Assembly: GCA_964545715.1 (NCBI GenBank) | Contig: CAZJHX010000023.1 | Span: 1 to 64,000, forward strand | From: CAZJHX01 sp964545715 | GTDB lineage: Bacteria; Myxococcota_A; UBA9042; GCA-2863065 | Direction: 5' to 3' | DNA length: 64,000 nucleotides | Shown here: positions 43,570 through 54,700 of the stretch, one piece after another | Layout of the letters: every line of letters begins with the position of its first letter | Position numbering within the stretch: the first letter of the stretch is position 1 | Notes under the pieces: model-generated | Told to the model about the DNA's origin: nothing | Seen by the model: only the letters and a program-made list of their open reading frames with translations | Database searches by the model: none | Position numbers and translations under genes: made by a program

Positions 43570-46500
43570 CTACAACTCACACAGCTGCGTGATTTTGACG
43601 TCATCGATATAGACGCCGGGCGCGGCATTGTACAGCGCGTCGATCGAGTCGAAGCGCACCTGGATTTGGATGGTCTTCCCGCCAAACGCGCCCAGGTCGT
43701 AATCGAACGTATTCCACGTCTGAGCAGGCCCCAGGTCCGGCTTCTGCGCCAGCTCGGTCACGTCCCCGGACTCGACGTCGATCACCTCGATGAAGATCTG
43801 GTCGTAGGTGTTGCTTCCCTGGTCGCCCAGCTGGTGCCAGATCGACAACTTCAGGCCCAACGGCGGGCCGCCGGACGGCAGGGCGATCGACGGCGACTGC
43901 ACCGCGCCGAAGTTGTCACCGCACTCATAGGTGCCGGTCGCCGGGTCACCCCACTTCATGGCTCCGGGCGACGACAGCGCCTCCCCGTCCGTCTTGACGT
44001 CCCACGTGCAGCCCGTGCCGTTGTCCTGCACCGTCCAGTCCCCCTGGTAGTCGTCGAAGGTCTCGACCCACAGCACCGGCTGACAGCACCCCTCGATGTC
44101 CGCATACACGTACTTGCACAGCCCGTCGACGCAGCTGTCGGTCGTGCACACCTCGTCCATGTCGTCGCAGTCCGCGTCGGCGCCGCAGCAGATCAGGCCG
44201 GGGATATCGGGGAAGTCGCAGGTGTTCGTGTCCAGGTTGCACAGGTTGCTGGTGCACGGAAGCTCATCGTCGCACGTGGCGTTCTCAGTGCAGCACGCGG
44301 GATCGGTCGCCGTCACCAGGCACTCGCCGGCGGTGCACGCCTCGGAGGTGCAGGGGTCGCCGTCGTCGCACTCGGTTCCGTCCGACGCCGGATCATGCGC
44401 ACAGAGGCCGGCGCCGTCGCACTCGTCCAGCGTGCACGGGTCCTCGTCCGCGGTACAAGCCGTCTTGGCCGCCACCGGCAGGTGCTCGCAAACGCCCTCG
44501 CCGTTGCACGCATCGGTCGTGCACTCCAGGCTGTCACTGGTGCACTCGGTCCCGATGATGACGTTGGGGTGGGTGCAGCTGCCCACGCCGTCGCACACGT
44601 TCTCCGTGCAGACATTGCCGTCGCTCTCGCACTCGGTCCCGGCCTCCGTTGCGATGTGCAGGCACTCGCCGTTGCCGTTGCACTCATCCAGCGTGCAGGC
44701 GTTCCCGTCGCTTGGACAAGGCTCGCCCGGAGACCCCGGCGTATGGATGCACACCCCGGCGGCGTCGCACTCGTCGATCGTACAGAAGTTGCCGTCGCCC
44801 GCGCACGCGACGCCCTCGGGTCCCGGCTCGTGCACGCAAACCCCGGCGAAATCACATTGATCCACCGTGCACAGGTTGCCGTCCGCCTCGCACGCTACGC
44901 CCTCGTTGCCCGGCAGATAGATGCAGTTGCCCTCGCCGTCGCACTCGTCGAGCGTACACACGTTGTCGTCGGACGTGCACGCCTCGCCTTGCGGCTTGGG
45001 ATCGCCCACACAGGCGCCTTCCGCGTTGCACGTCGGCACCAGGCAGTCGTACGACCCCTCACAGCTGCCGCACGTGCCGCCGCACCCGTTGGGACCGCAC
45101 TCCTTTCCGTCACACTGCGGCGTGCAGGCCTCGATCTTCACGTTGTCGATCAGCGCGACCGAGTCGTACGCGGAGTCGCCGGCGTCAAACACCGACAGCT
45201 TGATGTCGAAGTTGGTCTCGCCCTCCAGCGTGAAGCCGCCGGCGCCCTCGAGCCACGGCGTCGTGTACACCCCGTTCTGGTCAAAGCCGACGTCGGCCGG
45301 CGACAGCAGGACCCCGAGACTGCCGCACTTGTCGGCATCGCAGCTGCCGTTCTCAGCGCCGCACATGTCGTCGATGCTGACGCTCAGCACCTCCTGCGCG
45401 CCCTCCTTGGTCACGATCTCCACACGCAGCCCGTCCTGGTACTGACTGCCGCAGTACTCAAGAAACTCCTCGGAGTAGAACTTCCAGTCAAAGGTGACGG
45501 CGTAAGAGCCCTCGGGCAGGCAGTTGGGCAGACTCAGCTCCCCGTTGCCAGGGGGCAGGCCCGCCGTGCCGGTGCCCATGAACAGCATGTAGCTGCCCTC
45601 GGTCGGCGTCGCCACGCCCAGGTTCTCCACAACCGCGATGCTGCCCGCGGTCTCCCAGCCGAACAGGTTGCCGGACTCGAAGCCCACCTCCGAGCACTCA
45701 GGCTGGAAATCGCAGCTCGTGCACGCGTTTCCGCACTGACCGCCGACCGTGCAGGGAATCCCGCCCGCGCACTCACCGCAGCTGCCGCCGCAGCCGTCGT
45801 CGCCGCACGCTTTGCCCTGGCAGGCGGGGGTGCACTCGGTCGTGCACGTGCTCTCCGGCGTGCAGAACTGACCGCCCGGACAGTTGCCGCACGTGCCGCC
45901 ACAGCCGTTGGGCCCGCACTCGGCGCCCTCGGCACACAGCGGCTCGCAGAAGTCGGGGTCAAAACAAAAACCATCCGAGTTGCACGCCAGATCGCCCGGA
46001 CACGTGCCACACACCCCACCGCACCCATCCGGGCCGCAGGTCTTGCCACCCGCGCAGCCCGCGTTGCACAGCGCTGTGCACTCGAAGTCGGCCGAGCACA
46101 CCTCGTCGTCGGTGCACGCGCCGCACGAACCACCGCACCCATCAGCGCCGCACGTCTTGCCGTCGCAATCGGCGTTGCACACCTCGCAGACGCCGTCGCT
46201 GCAGACAGACCCGGACTCGCAGGCGCCGCACTCACCGCCACAGCCGTCCGGCCCGCACACCAGCCCCTCACACTGCGGCACACACGGCGGACCACAGGCG
46301 CCGTCGTTGCACACCAGCTCGCCCTCGCAGACGCCGCACGAGCCGCCGCACCCGTCGCTGCCGCAGCTCTTGCCACCGCAATCCGGCGTGCACGCCAGCT
46401 GACACAAGCCATCCGGATCGCAGTTGGGGGCCACGGCGGGACAGAAGCCACACTCGCCACCGCACGCGTCGGGACCGCACTCCTTGCCGGCGCATTGGGG

Positions 46501-47079
46501 CTCACACGGCGGCTGCTGGCACTGCCCGCTGTCCACATCGCAGATCAGGTCGTCTGCGCAGTCTCCACAGGACCCGTCACAGCCATCCGGCCCGCACACC
46601 TTGCCCTCGCACTGCGGCACGCACACCGGCTCCTCGCACTGACCGCTGCGGGTGCACGCGGTGCCGTTGTCGGGGCAATCCCCGCACGACCCGTCGCAGC
46701 CGTCCGGGCCGCACGCCTTGCCGTCGCACTGGGGGACGCAAACGCCCGTGTCGGTGGTGTCCTCGCCGGTGTCTGTCGTGTCGGGCGTGTCGGTCGTGTC
46801 GGTCGTGTCGGTCGTGTCGTCGCCGGTGTCGGTCGTGTCTTCGCCGGTGTCGGTGGACGTGACGTCAACGCCGGTGTCACCAGACTCGCACACGCAGGCG
46901 TCGTACTCGCCCGCCGCGTTGCACTGCTGAGCGCCCTCAGCGCCGTCGGTGCACGAGCACGCCTGACTCGCCCCGGACACGCATGTGGGCTTGTCCCCCG
47001 CGGTCGTATCCGCAGAGCAGCCAAACACAAATGCACACGCGGCGACCCCCGCCGCAAAGACGCTCACAAAACGACTCAT
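43570..47079 (-). CDS. Large Cys-rich modular lipoprotein
   Basis: This 1,169-residue protein starts at ATG 47079 behind GGGGGACAGG. The signal peptide ends at the lipidated Cys in CAFVFGCSAD. Residues about 67-114 are a TDT/DTG linker. Then come nine repeats of about 38 residues of the type CxPQCxGKxCGxDGCxGSCGxC (about 114-454), with a tenth after the next domain. A choice-of-anchor-L-like beta-sandwich follows (about 460-650, GFESGNLFGWETAGS). Ten repeats of the type DGNxCTxDxCDGxGxC come next (about 694-997), and last a MAM/jelly-roll-like domain (1004-1169, WVETFDDYQGDWTVQDNG). It is probably a rigid disulfide-stabilised surface stalk with two binding domains. The antisense frame over it is a shadow. 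Confidence 0.85.
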   Translation of the reverse strand: MSRFVSVFAAGVAACAFVFGCSADTTAGDKPTCVSGASQACSCTDGAEGAQQCNAAGEYDACVCESGDTGVDVTSTDTGEDTTDTGDDTTDTTDTTDTPDTTDTGEDTTDTGVCVPQCDGKACGPDGCDGSCGDCPDNGTACTRSGQCEEPVCVPQCEGKVCGPDGCDGSCGDCADDLICDVDSGQCQQPPCEPQCAGKECGPDACGGECGFCPAVAPNCDPDGLCQLACTPDCGGKSCGSDGCGGSCGVCEGELVCNDGACGPPCVPQCEGLVCGPDGCGGECGACESGSVCSDGVCEVCNADCDGKTCGADGCGGSCGACTDDEVCSADFECTALCNAGCAGGKTCGPDGCGGVCGTCPGDLACNSDGFCFDPDFCEPLCAEGAECGPNGCGGTCGNCPGGQFCTPESTCTTECTPACQGKACGDDGCGGSCGECAGGIPCTVGGQCGNACTSCDFQPECSEVGFESGNLFGWETAGSIAVVENLGVATPTEGSYMLFMGTGTAGLPPGNGELSLPNCLPEGSYAVTFDWKFYSEEFLEYCGSQYQDGLRVEIVTKEGAQEVLSVSIDDMCGAENGSCDADKCGSLGVLLSPADVGFDQNGVYTTPWLEGAGGFTLEGETNFDIKLSVFDAGDSAYDSVALIDNVKIEACTPQCDGKECGPNGCGGTCGSCEGSYDCLVPTCNAEGACVGDPKPQGEACTSDDNVCTLDECDGEGNCIYLPGNEGVACEADGNLCTVDQCDFAGVCVHEPGPEGVACAGDGNFCTIDECDAAGVCIHTPGSPGEPCPSDGNACTLDECNGNGECLHIATEAGTECESDGNVCTENVCDGVGSCTHPNVIIGTECTSDSLECTTDACNGEGVCEHLPVAAKTACTADEDPCTLDECDGAGLCAHDPASDGTECDDGDPCTSEACTAGECLVTATDPACCTENATCDDELPCTSNLCNLDTNTCDFPDIPGLICCGADADCDDMDEVCTTDSCVDGLCKYVYADIEGCCQPVLWVETFDDYQGDWTVQDNGTGCTWDVKTDGEALSSPGAMKWGDPATGTYECGDNFGAVQSPSIALPSGGPPLGLKLSIWHQLGDQGSNTYDQIFIEVIDVESGDVTELAQKPDLGPAQTWNTFDYDLGAFGGKTIQIQVRFDSIDALYNAAPGVYIDDVKITQLCEL
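46747..46862 (-). repeat. Low-complexity tandem DNA repeat (DTTDT linker)
   Basis: GTGTCGGTC-type 9-mers and variants are repeated across the tract and encode DTTDT/DTGDDT repeats just after the lipoprotein signal region. Copy number may be unstable in length. Confidence 0.85.
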
Positions 47080-47163
47080 CCTGTCCCCCATCCAGCATTG
47101 GCCCGGTCGGCAGAGCCTACACCGGCGGCGTCGGCGCATAAACCCCGTACGCAACCGCGACGG

Positions 47164-47796
47164 CTATTTTGTGGCGGCGGCGAACTGCGCGATGGCCGCG
47201 TCCGACAGGTCGTGCTGCCCCATGGCCTGGATCACCGGCCAGGGCAGCGTCAGGTGATGCGCGCCCGCCAGCATCGTGTCGACCGCCTCCGTGGGCGACT
47301 TCACGCTGGCGGCCAAAATGCGTGTCGGCGCGTCGTTGGCCGTGATCACCGCCCGCATGCGGCGCACCAACTCCAGGCCGTCACCCAACAGCCGCGTACT
47401 GCGGTTCACATACGGAAGCACGAAATGCGCCCCGGCCTGGCAGGCCAGATGGACTTGAGCCGCGCTGAAGATCGCAGTGATGCCGACCACGTGCGCCTGC
47501 GAGAACTCCGCCGCCAGAGCCAGGTTCTCCGAAGTACAGGCGATCTTGAGCCCCACTCGCCCCGGACGCACCGCAAGCATGCGATGAGCCTCGTCACGAC
47601 GCGCCTCAACGGACGCCGACGCCAGCTGGTAGAACACCGTGCCGTGCCCCGCGTCGCACAGCTCGCCGATGACGTCCTCCGCGGGCCGCCCGGCGATCGC
47701 CATCAACGCCGGATTGGTCGTGATGCCGCCAACAAGCCCCGTCGCATATGCCGTGTGAGCGTCCTCGGCCAGCGCGGAATCCAGATAGAGCGTCAC
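47164..47796 (-). CDS. Transaldolase / fructose-6-phosphate aldolase-like (TalC/FSA type)
   Basis: This 210-residue protein starts at GTG 47796 behind GGAGGGG, overlapping the kinase stop (GTGA). It has the small transaldolase architecture: LYLDSALAEDAH, GGITTNPALMA, and the Schiff-base lysine in VGLKIACTSENLALAAEF. The remaining strands (VVGITAIFSAAQVHLAC, ASVKSPTEAV) are typical. The length is that of TalC/FSA enzymes, which are shorter than TalB. It should transfer or cleave dihydroxyacetone units of sugar phosphates; aldolase or transaldolase activity cannot be separated here. Confidence 0.88.
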   Translation of the reverse strand: MTLYLDSALAEDAHTAYATGLVGGITTNPALMAIAGRPAEDVIGELCDAGHGTVFYQLASASVEARRDEAHRMLAVRPGRVGLKIACTSENLALAAEFSQAHVVGITAIFSAAQVHLACQAGAHFVLPYVNRSTRLLGDGLELVRRMRAVITANDAPTRILAASVKSPTEAVDTMLAGAHHLTLPWPVIQAMGQHDLSDAAIAQFAAATK

Positions 47797-48719
47797 GGAT
47801 GCCCCTCCTTCGCCTTGGCGTCGACCGCCTCCCGCGTAGGCAGACTGGGCTCCGCGCCCGCAACGCCCACGGCCAGTGCACCCGCGGCGTTGCCCAATCT
47901 CAGCGCGGCGGCCAGGTGCAGCCCCTCGGCCAGTCCGACCGCAAACGCGCCGCAAAAGGCGTCACCGGCGCCAGTCGGATCCACCGGCGTCGCCGCAAAT
48001 GCCGGGATGTGATCCTCCGTCGTGGGCGTCACCACCACGCTGCCGCTCGACCCCAGCGTGACGATCACGCCGTGCCGCACGCCCTGCTTCAGCAGCTGCC
48101 GCCCGGCCTCCACCGCCGTGCGAGGGTCCGTCACCGCCACGCCGGTCAGCGTCTCCGCTTCAACCTCGTTGGGGATCAGCCAGTCGGTAATGGGCAACAG
48201 CTCCGTGAGATCCGACTGCGCCGGCGCCGGATTCAAGATCGTGGTGACCCCCACATCGGACGCGACCCGAGCGGCCGCCAGGGACGCCTCCACCGGCACC
48301 TCCAGCTGCAGCATCAGCACGTTGCTGGCGGCGATCATCTCGGCCGCGCTCATCACGTCCTCTTGGGTCAGCCGCATGTTGGCCTGCTGGATCAGCAGGA
48401 TGCTGTTGTCCCCGTCGGGGTTGATCATGGGCACCGCAAAGCTGGTCTTGTCCTTTATCGACCGCGACACGTGCCGGCTGTTGATCGACGCGTCGTCCAG
48501 CAGCCGCAGAAACTCGTCACCGTCCGAGTCGGCGCCAACCTTGCCGACCATCGCCACCTTCGCGCCGCAGCGCCGCGCCGTTATGGCCTGATTGAAGCCC
48601 TTGCCGCCCGGGAAGACCTCAAAGCGCGTGGGCACCTGGGTCTCATGACGCCGCGGAAAGTGGTCCACCCAGACGACCAGATCCATCACAAAGCTGCCGA
48701 CGACGGTTACTTTTGCCAT
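47793..48719 (-). CDS. PfkB-family sugar kinase, ribokinase-like
   Basis: This 308-residue kinase starts at ATG 48719, sharing one base with the giant lipoprotein stop (TAATG). Motifs are the N-terminal VVGSFVMDLVVWVDHFP, the substrate-binding GGKGFNQAITARRCG, and the C-terminal signature DPTGAGDAFCGAFAVGLAEG with the catalytic Asp. This places it near ribokinases. The substrate is probably ribose or a related sugar, and the TalC-like enzyme after it fits pentose phosphate metabolism. Neither regulator nor transporter is adjacent. Confidence 0.9.
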   Translation of the reverse strand: MAKVTVVGSFVMDLVVWVDHFPRRHETQVPTRFEVFPGGKGFNQAITARRCGAKVAMVGKVGADSDGDEFLRLLDDASINSRHVSRSIKDKTSFAVPMINPDGDNSILLIQQANMRLTQEDVMSAAEMIAASNVLMLQLEVPVEASLAAARVASDVGVTTILNPAPAQSDLTELLPITDWLIPNEVEAETLTGVAVTDPRTAVEAGRQLLKQGVRHGVIVTLGSSGSVVVTPTTEDHIPAFAATPVDPTGAGDAFCGAFAVGLAEGLHLAAALRLGNAAGALAVGVAGAEPSLPTREAVDAKAKEGHP

Positions 48720-51700
48720 TAGTCCAGCGAAGCCCTCACATACACCTCCATGTGTCCCGAGCCGACGTGATCGATGTCCGGACCGCCGCCACCACACTGG
48801 TGGTCGCGCCAGGACTTGAACTGCCCGTCGTTGTATTGAGGATTGAGCATGATGCCACGCCCCACCGCATTGCAACTGCAGCCGTCGGGGCCCAGGAAGT
48901 TGGTCGCGTGCTGACCGCCGCTCTCCAGCGACTCCTTCAGCTCAAATCCGTCGACCTTCTCCGTCGGGAACGGGCTCTTGTTGATGACCTCGGCTGCGCC
49001 ATAACAGCTCTTTGAGCCGGTCAGCGGCACCGTGAAGTCGACGCCGTTGGCCACGATGTAGTTGCTGGAGCCGACCTCTTTGAACATCAAGTCCGTCCCG
49101 GGCCCGGACTTCAGCGCCGTGCAGCCGATGCCCCCGGACTCAGTGCTGCTGGCGATGTCGACCTCACTGCCCCACTTCTGCACGTACCGGGACCGGGTCA
49201 GCGCCGCCTTGTTGGCACGCAGGCAAAGCGTCCAGTCACCACCCTCGGTGTCCATGTCACAGTAGATCGGCGTGCCCGGCAGCGGGCCTTCGCCGTCCGC
49301 GTCCCACATATGGATACCCGTAGTCAGCCCCGGGTTCTCGGCCTTGAGGTCCTGGCACGTGCCCAGCGGCGTGAGATCGTAGACCTCGATGGTGCTCGCC
49401 GTGTCCGTCTTGCCCCGAATACGGTACAGCCGGAAGTCGGGTCCCACGGTCAGAAACGCCTTCTCCGAGAGCCCGCTGAACTTCAGCGTCTTGGTGCCGG
49501 CCAGCCAGTCGATCTCCCAGATCTTGCCGCCGTTCTCCTCCACGTAGAGCTTGCCGTGCAGCAGTGAGGCGCTCATCGAGATGACCCAGCTGTCAAACGT
49601 CGCCAGCTCGGTGACCGTGCCGCCGGCTTTGTCGATCTGCCAGGCCGTCTTGCCGCCGCCGGCGAACAGCTCCTGGGTGGGCAGGGTCGCCACGGTAACC
49701 ACGAAATCGGGCACCGTCGCCACGGTCGACAGCGAGCCCTCGCCACTGGCGTCAAAGCTGTCGATGTTGCCGACGCCGCTGACGTTGCCCGCGTAGAACA
49801 GCCCGTCATGCCCCCACTCCGGGTCCGCCGGCCCGCAGATCGTGTAGCCCGAGTTGTGGGCCCAGGAGGCGCAACCGACCGGCTTGGGCACGTTGAACAG
49901 CGGCTGCAGGATGTTGGCGTCGTCCACCAGCGCGATAGCCGGCACGCTGCTCCACGCGTAGGCGCCGATGATGATCGACGCGTCCGGGTTGCTGGCCCCA
50001 AAGCCCAGGTTCCAGTTGGACACGCCCAGATAGGTGGTTTTGGTCCCGTCCGGCGCGACCCGGTGCAGGCTGTCCTTGCCGCTGATGTACTCGGCGTAAT
50101 ACGTGTTGCCCACCGCGTCGAAGTCCAGGTCCCAGATCGAGTGTGCATGCTGGTTGAGCACCGCGACCGGCGCCGGATCCACCTGGCAGACGAACTCATC
50201 GGTGGCCCCATCGCAGTCATCGTCGATCTCGTTGCACAGCTCCGCGCCGTCCGGGTTGACCTTGGGGTTGGTCGGGGCGCAGTCGTCGTCGTTGTCGAAG
50301 CCGTCGTCGTCCAGGTCGATGTTGGTAAACCACAGGCCGTTGGTGGTCACCCCGCCGGCCGTCGTCGCTGTGACAAAGCCGGACGGCGCGCCCGCGGGCA
50401 CCAGCACCGTCACCGACGTTGCGGCCCACGACACGATCTCGGCATCCACGCCGCCAAACGAGACGGATCCCGACGCGACGCCCAACGCCAGCCCGCCGAG
50501 CACGACCTGGTCACCTGCCTTGCCCACACCGGGCGTCAGCCCAAACAGCGCCGTGCCCTGCGACGCGAGCAGCGCGGAGCCGCCGAAGGGGTCGAGCGCG
50601 CCACGGAAGCCAAACGGCTCGACAGCGCCAGGACACGCGGCCGGCGGCACCACCTGGATGCCGAACGCGCCGGCGCCCACCGGGACAACCGCTTCGTAGA
50701 TCGCGTGCCCGGCGGCCGACAGCGGACTGGGCGCAAACCCGGCGGTCGCCGTCACCGAGAACACCTCCATGCCCGCCGCCGAGTAGCCGCGGATGATCGC
50801 GTCCCCGGCGCACGCGCCGTCGGTGTTGGTGTGCCAGTCGGCCATCACGTACAGCGCGCCCTGGTCATAGTCCACGTACACGTAGCCGTTGGACGCCGCC
50901 ACCGGCACGATCCCGGCCCACTCATACCCGCCCAGCGCGCCGGGCGCCCAGCCCGTGAAGAGGCCGTCGACCGAGTGCGGGGACCCACCTGTGACGTTCA
51001 GAGTTGTGCCACCGTCCTCGCCGGCCCCGACCACCGTCAACGACACCACGTTGGTCGCGACGCCGTCCGCGGTGACCAGCTGCACCCCGTCGCTGTTGGC
51101 GCCCGCCGGGACCAACGCAAGCACGCTCGCAGACGACCAACTGAGCACAGACGCGGCGGCCCCGCCGATGCTGACCGTGCCGGCGGTGTCGCCAAAGGTG
51201 GTCCCCAGGATCTGCACCACCCCGCCGGGCGCTGCCGCTCCGGGATTCAAGCCCGCGATCCAGGGCACGTCGTCGTTGCCTGCCTGGTCCAGTCCGCCGC
51301 CCGCCAGCAGCCGCCCCACAAACAGCGTCGGCTCCAGCACCAGCACATCGCAGCCCGAAGACGGGCCCGGGTCGTGCAGCTGCACGGAGAAAGAGCCGGG
51401 ACTGGCCGGCATCTTCAGCTCGAAGATCGTGTGGTCCTTATCCACCAGCGGGCTCAGGCCAAAGCCGTACGCGCCCTCGAAGTCGTCGCCCGATGTGTCG
51501 ACCAGCTCGCCGTTTTTGTAGGCCTCGACGGTGCCCTCGGCGAAGACCTTGATCCACCACTTCTCCGCGCCGCCGCCCGTCGACGCCACAAACAGGTTGT
51601 AGCAGCCGTTCTCCAGCGCCTTGGCGTCGTTGAGATACCAGTCGTTGAGGATGTAGAGGTGCGTCCCGTCGAAGTCGAAGTAGGCGTGGGTGTACTTGCC

Positions 51701-54700
51701 CACCGCGTGGATGCCGTCGAACCACTCGTACTCGGCGGGCGGCGCCACGGCGTCCCAGTCTGTGAACGCGCCGTCGACCGTGTGCGGATAGGTACTCTTG
51801 GGCACGCTGACGTAATCGAAGTCGCAGGCGAAGGCGCCGGTGCAGATCTGGCTGCCGATGCAGGAGCCACAGGAGCCACCGCACGTGTCGTCGCCACAGG
51901 CCTTGCCCGCGCAGTCGGGGGCGGACGCGCCCGGATCGTTGGGTTTGCAGTCGCCGTTGTCCCCGACACCGTCCTTATCGCTGTCCGCCGACTCATCCGC
52001 GTCGGTCGGGAAGGCGTCGTCCTCGTTATCCGCGCCGTCGCCGTCGATGTCGCCGTCACAGACGTCGCCCAGGTCGTCCCCATCCAGATCGTCCTGACCG
52101 GCATTGGCCACGTCGGGGCAGTTGTCCACGTCGTTAGCGATGCCGTCATCGTCACCGTCCGTGTCCAGGAACCACAGGTCGTTTGTGACGGCGCCGGCGT
52201 CGGTCGTGACCGAGATAAAGCCACTGCCCGCCCCCGGCGGTACGACCACGGTGACCTGCGTGCTGGTCCACTCGGTGATCTGCCCGGTGACGCCGCCAAA
52301 GGACACCGTGCCCGTGACCTCCCCGAGATTGCCGGCCGCGATGGTGATCGTGTCACCGTTCAGGCCCGCCTTGGGCGTCAGCGCAAAGATCGCCGGCTTG
52401 GTGGTCGCGGTCACCGACAGCCCGCCCACGGCGTCCAGGGTGCCCAGGAAGCCGACCGACTCGATGACGCTCTCGCAGGGGTCGCCTGTGGCACCGGTAA
52501 TCTGCACCCCGAAGGCACCGGCCCCGGCCTTGCGCTCAAACTCGTAGATGGCGTGATCAACGGCCGCGTACGGGCTCTTCGCCACACCCTGCCCTGCAGC
52601 CTCGACCGCCGCAGCGAAGTGCTCCATCCCGCCGGCCGCAAAGCCGTTGACCTGCGGTGTGCAGCCGGCCGCCACGACACCGTCCAGCCACGAGGACAGC
52701 ACGTAGATCTTGCTGCCGTCGTAGTCCAGGAAGACGGACGCCCAGGCACCGACCGCCGGAATCGTCGTCTTCCATTCGTAGGGGCCCCCGCCAAACGGGG
52801 ACCAGTCCGTGAACTTACCGTCCGCCCAGTGCAGATGCGTGGTCTGCGCGTTGAAGATGACGCCTTGATCCTCGCCTGCGGCCGTGACCTCGAACGCCAC
52901 GGTGTTGGTCTCGCTGTCCTTGGCGGTTTGCAGCCGGACGCCGGATCCGTCACCGCCCGCCGGCACGATCGCCACGGCCCGCTTGCCGGTCCATGAGATC
53001 ACCGTCGTGCCCACGCCGCCGATCTCGACCACGCCTTTGGCCCCACCGAGCTGCACGCCGGAGATGACGACCACAGCGCCAACAGCCGCCTTGGCGGGCA
53101 CAACGGAGTGGATCCAGGGCGTCTGCCAGTTGCGCGCAGCCTGCAGTACGCCTCCGACGCTGATCGTCCCCACGATCTGCTCGGGCGCGCTGGTCACGTG
53201 CGCGCACGTGGACTCGGGTCCGGGCGCCGCCACGTCAAATGCAAAGCCGCCCGCCCCGACGGGCAGCGCCAGCTCGTAGATGGCGTGCGCCGTCTTGTCC
53301 TTGGGGCTGGAGCCAAAGCCGTACGCGCCCTCGACGCCCGCCACGGCCTCCCCGTCCTTGAACGCCTGCACGGCGCCGTCGCCAAACACCTTGATCAGCC
53401 ACGAATGCGCGCCGCCGTCGGTGTACCCCGTGATCGCGCCGTAGCAGTCTTCCGGCAGGTTCTCGTCCTGGTTCAGCTGCCAGTCGTTCAGAATGTGCAG
53501 CAGCCCGGCGTTGTAGTCCAGATAGACGTGGCCGTGCTCCGCGGTGATCGGCACCACGTCGAACCACTCGTACTCAGGCGGCGGATTGAGCACCGTCCAC
53601 CCGGTGAACTGCCCGTCCACAGTGTGCGCCGCCGCGCTCTGAGGCACCGCGGAGTAGTTGAAGTCGCAGATGAACGCGTCCGTGCAGTAGAGCCCGTCCT
53701 CACACCAGCCGCAGCTGTTGCCGCAGCCATCGTCCCCGCACAGCTTGCCCTCGCAGTCGGGCGCGCCCACATCCGGGTCCTGGGGCTTGCAGTCGATCGC
53801 GTCGTCCGCCCCGTCGCCGTCCTGGTCGGCAAACAGCGCGCCGTCCAGCGGATAGGCGTCGAACAGATCGATCACCGCGTCGTTATCGTCGTCCGTGTCG
53901 CAGGCGTCGCCCAGACCATCCTGGTCGGTGTCCGGACCGTCGGCAAGCGCCGGGCAGGTGCCGACCGAGCCGCCGATCGCAAACCAGATCGAGGTCTTGA
54001 CCCCGCCGACCTGCACGACCAGCTCTCCCGTGATGGCGCCCGGCACGATCACGGTGATCGCCGTATCCGTCCACGACGTGATGATGGCGCTGATCCCACC
54101 GCCGAACAGGACCTGGCCCATGCCCTGGACAGCGCCGAAGCCGACGCCGTGCACGACGACGGTCTTGCCGATGGTGGCGGTATGAGGCGAGACCCCCGTG
54201 ACCAGCGGACCCTGAGACGGCGCCAGCACCGCCAGCCCGCGATCGAAGTGCGTCGCGACGACCCCGACCGCGTCATCGCACAGGCCGCCCACGTCGCTGC
54301 ACGGCCCCGACAGGGAGAACGTCAGCGACGAGATGTCCAGGTCCAGCTCGATGTCCGCAAACGGATGCGCGGCCGTGCCGGGTGCCCAGGACGACGTCTT
54401 CAGCTGAACGTCCGCGGAGACGACGCATTGTGGGCACGCGACCCCGTTCAGCGACACGGTCACCACACCCGCGGCCCCGAAGCTGAGCACCACGCTGTGA
54501 CCTGCGGAGGTCGTGCCGGACAAGGTGATGGTGTCAGCCACGTCCCAGCCGCCGCCCAGCCAGTCGATGATCACCCGAAGCCGCCCCGAGACCTGCGGGA
54601 TCACCGCCACGTTGGCGCGCGCCAGCTTGATCGGCAGCGCCTCGCCCGGCAGCTGGACGACCGCGCCCTGCACTGCCGCGACGGTCGCCTGGACGGTCGG

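Noticed and set aside
46747..46862. CRISPR-like short repeats
   Set aside because: The repeats are 9-21 bases, contiguous without unique spacers, in frame and coding. They are protein linkers.
43546..48012. 1,488-codon open frame on the plus strand
   Set aside because: It is antisense to the Cys-rich lipoprotein, the transaldolase and part of the kinase gene. Its product is Arg/Ala/His-rich without domains. High GC at third positions keeps such antisense frames open.
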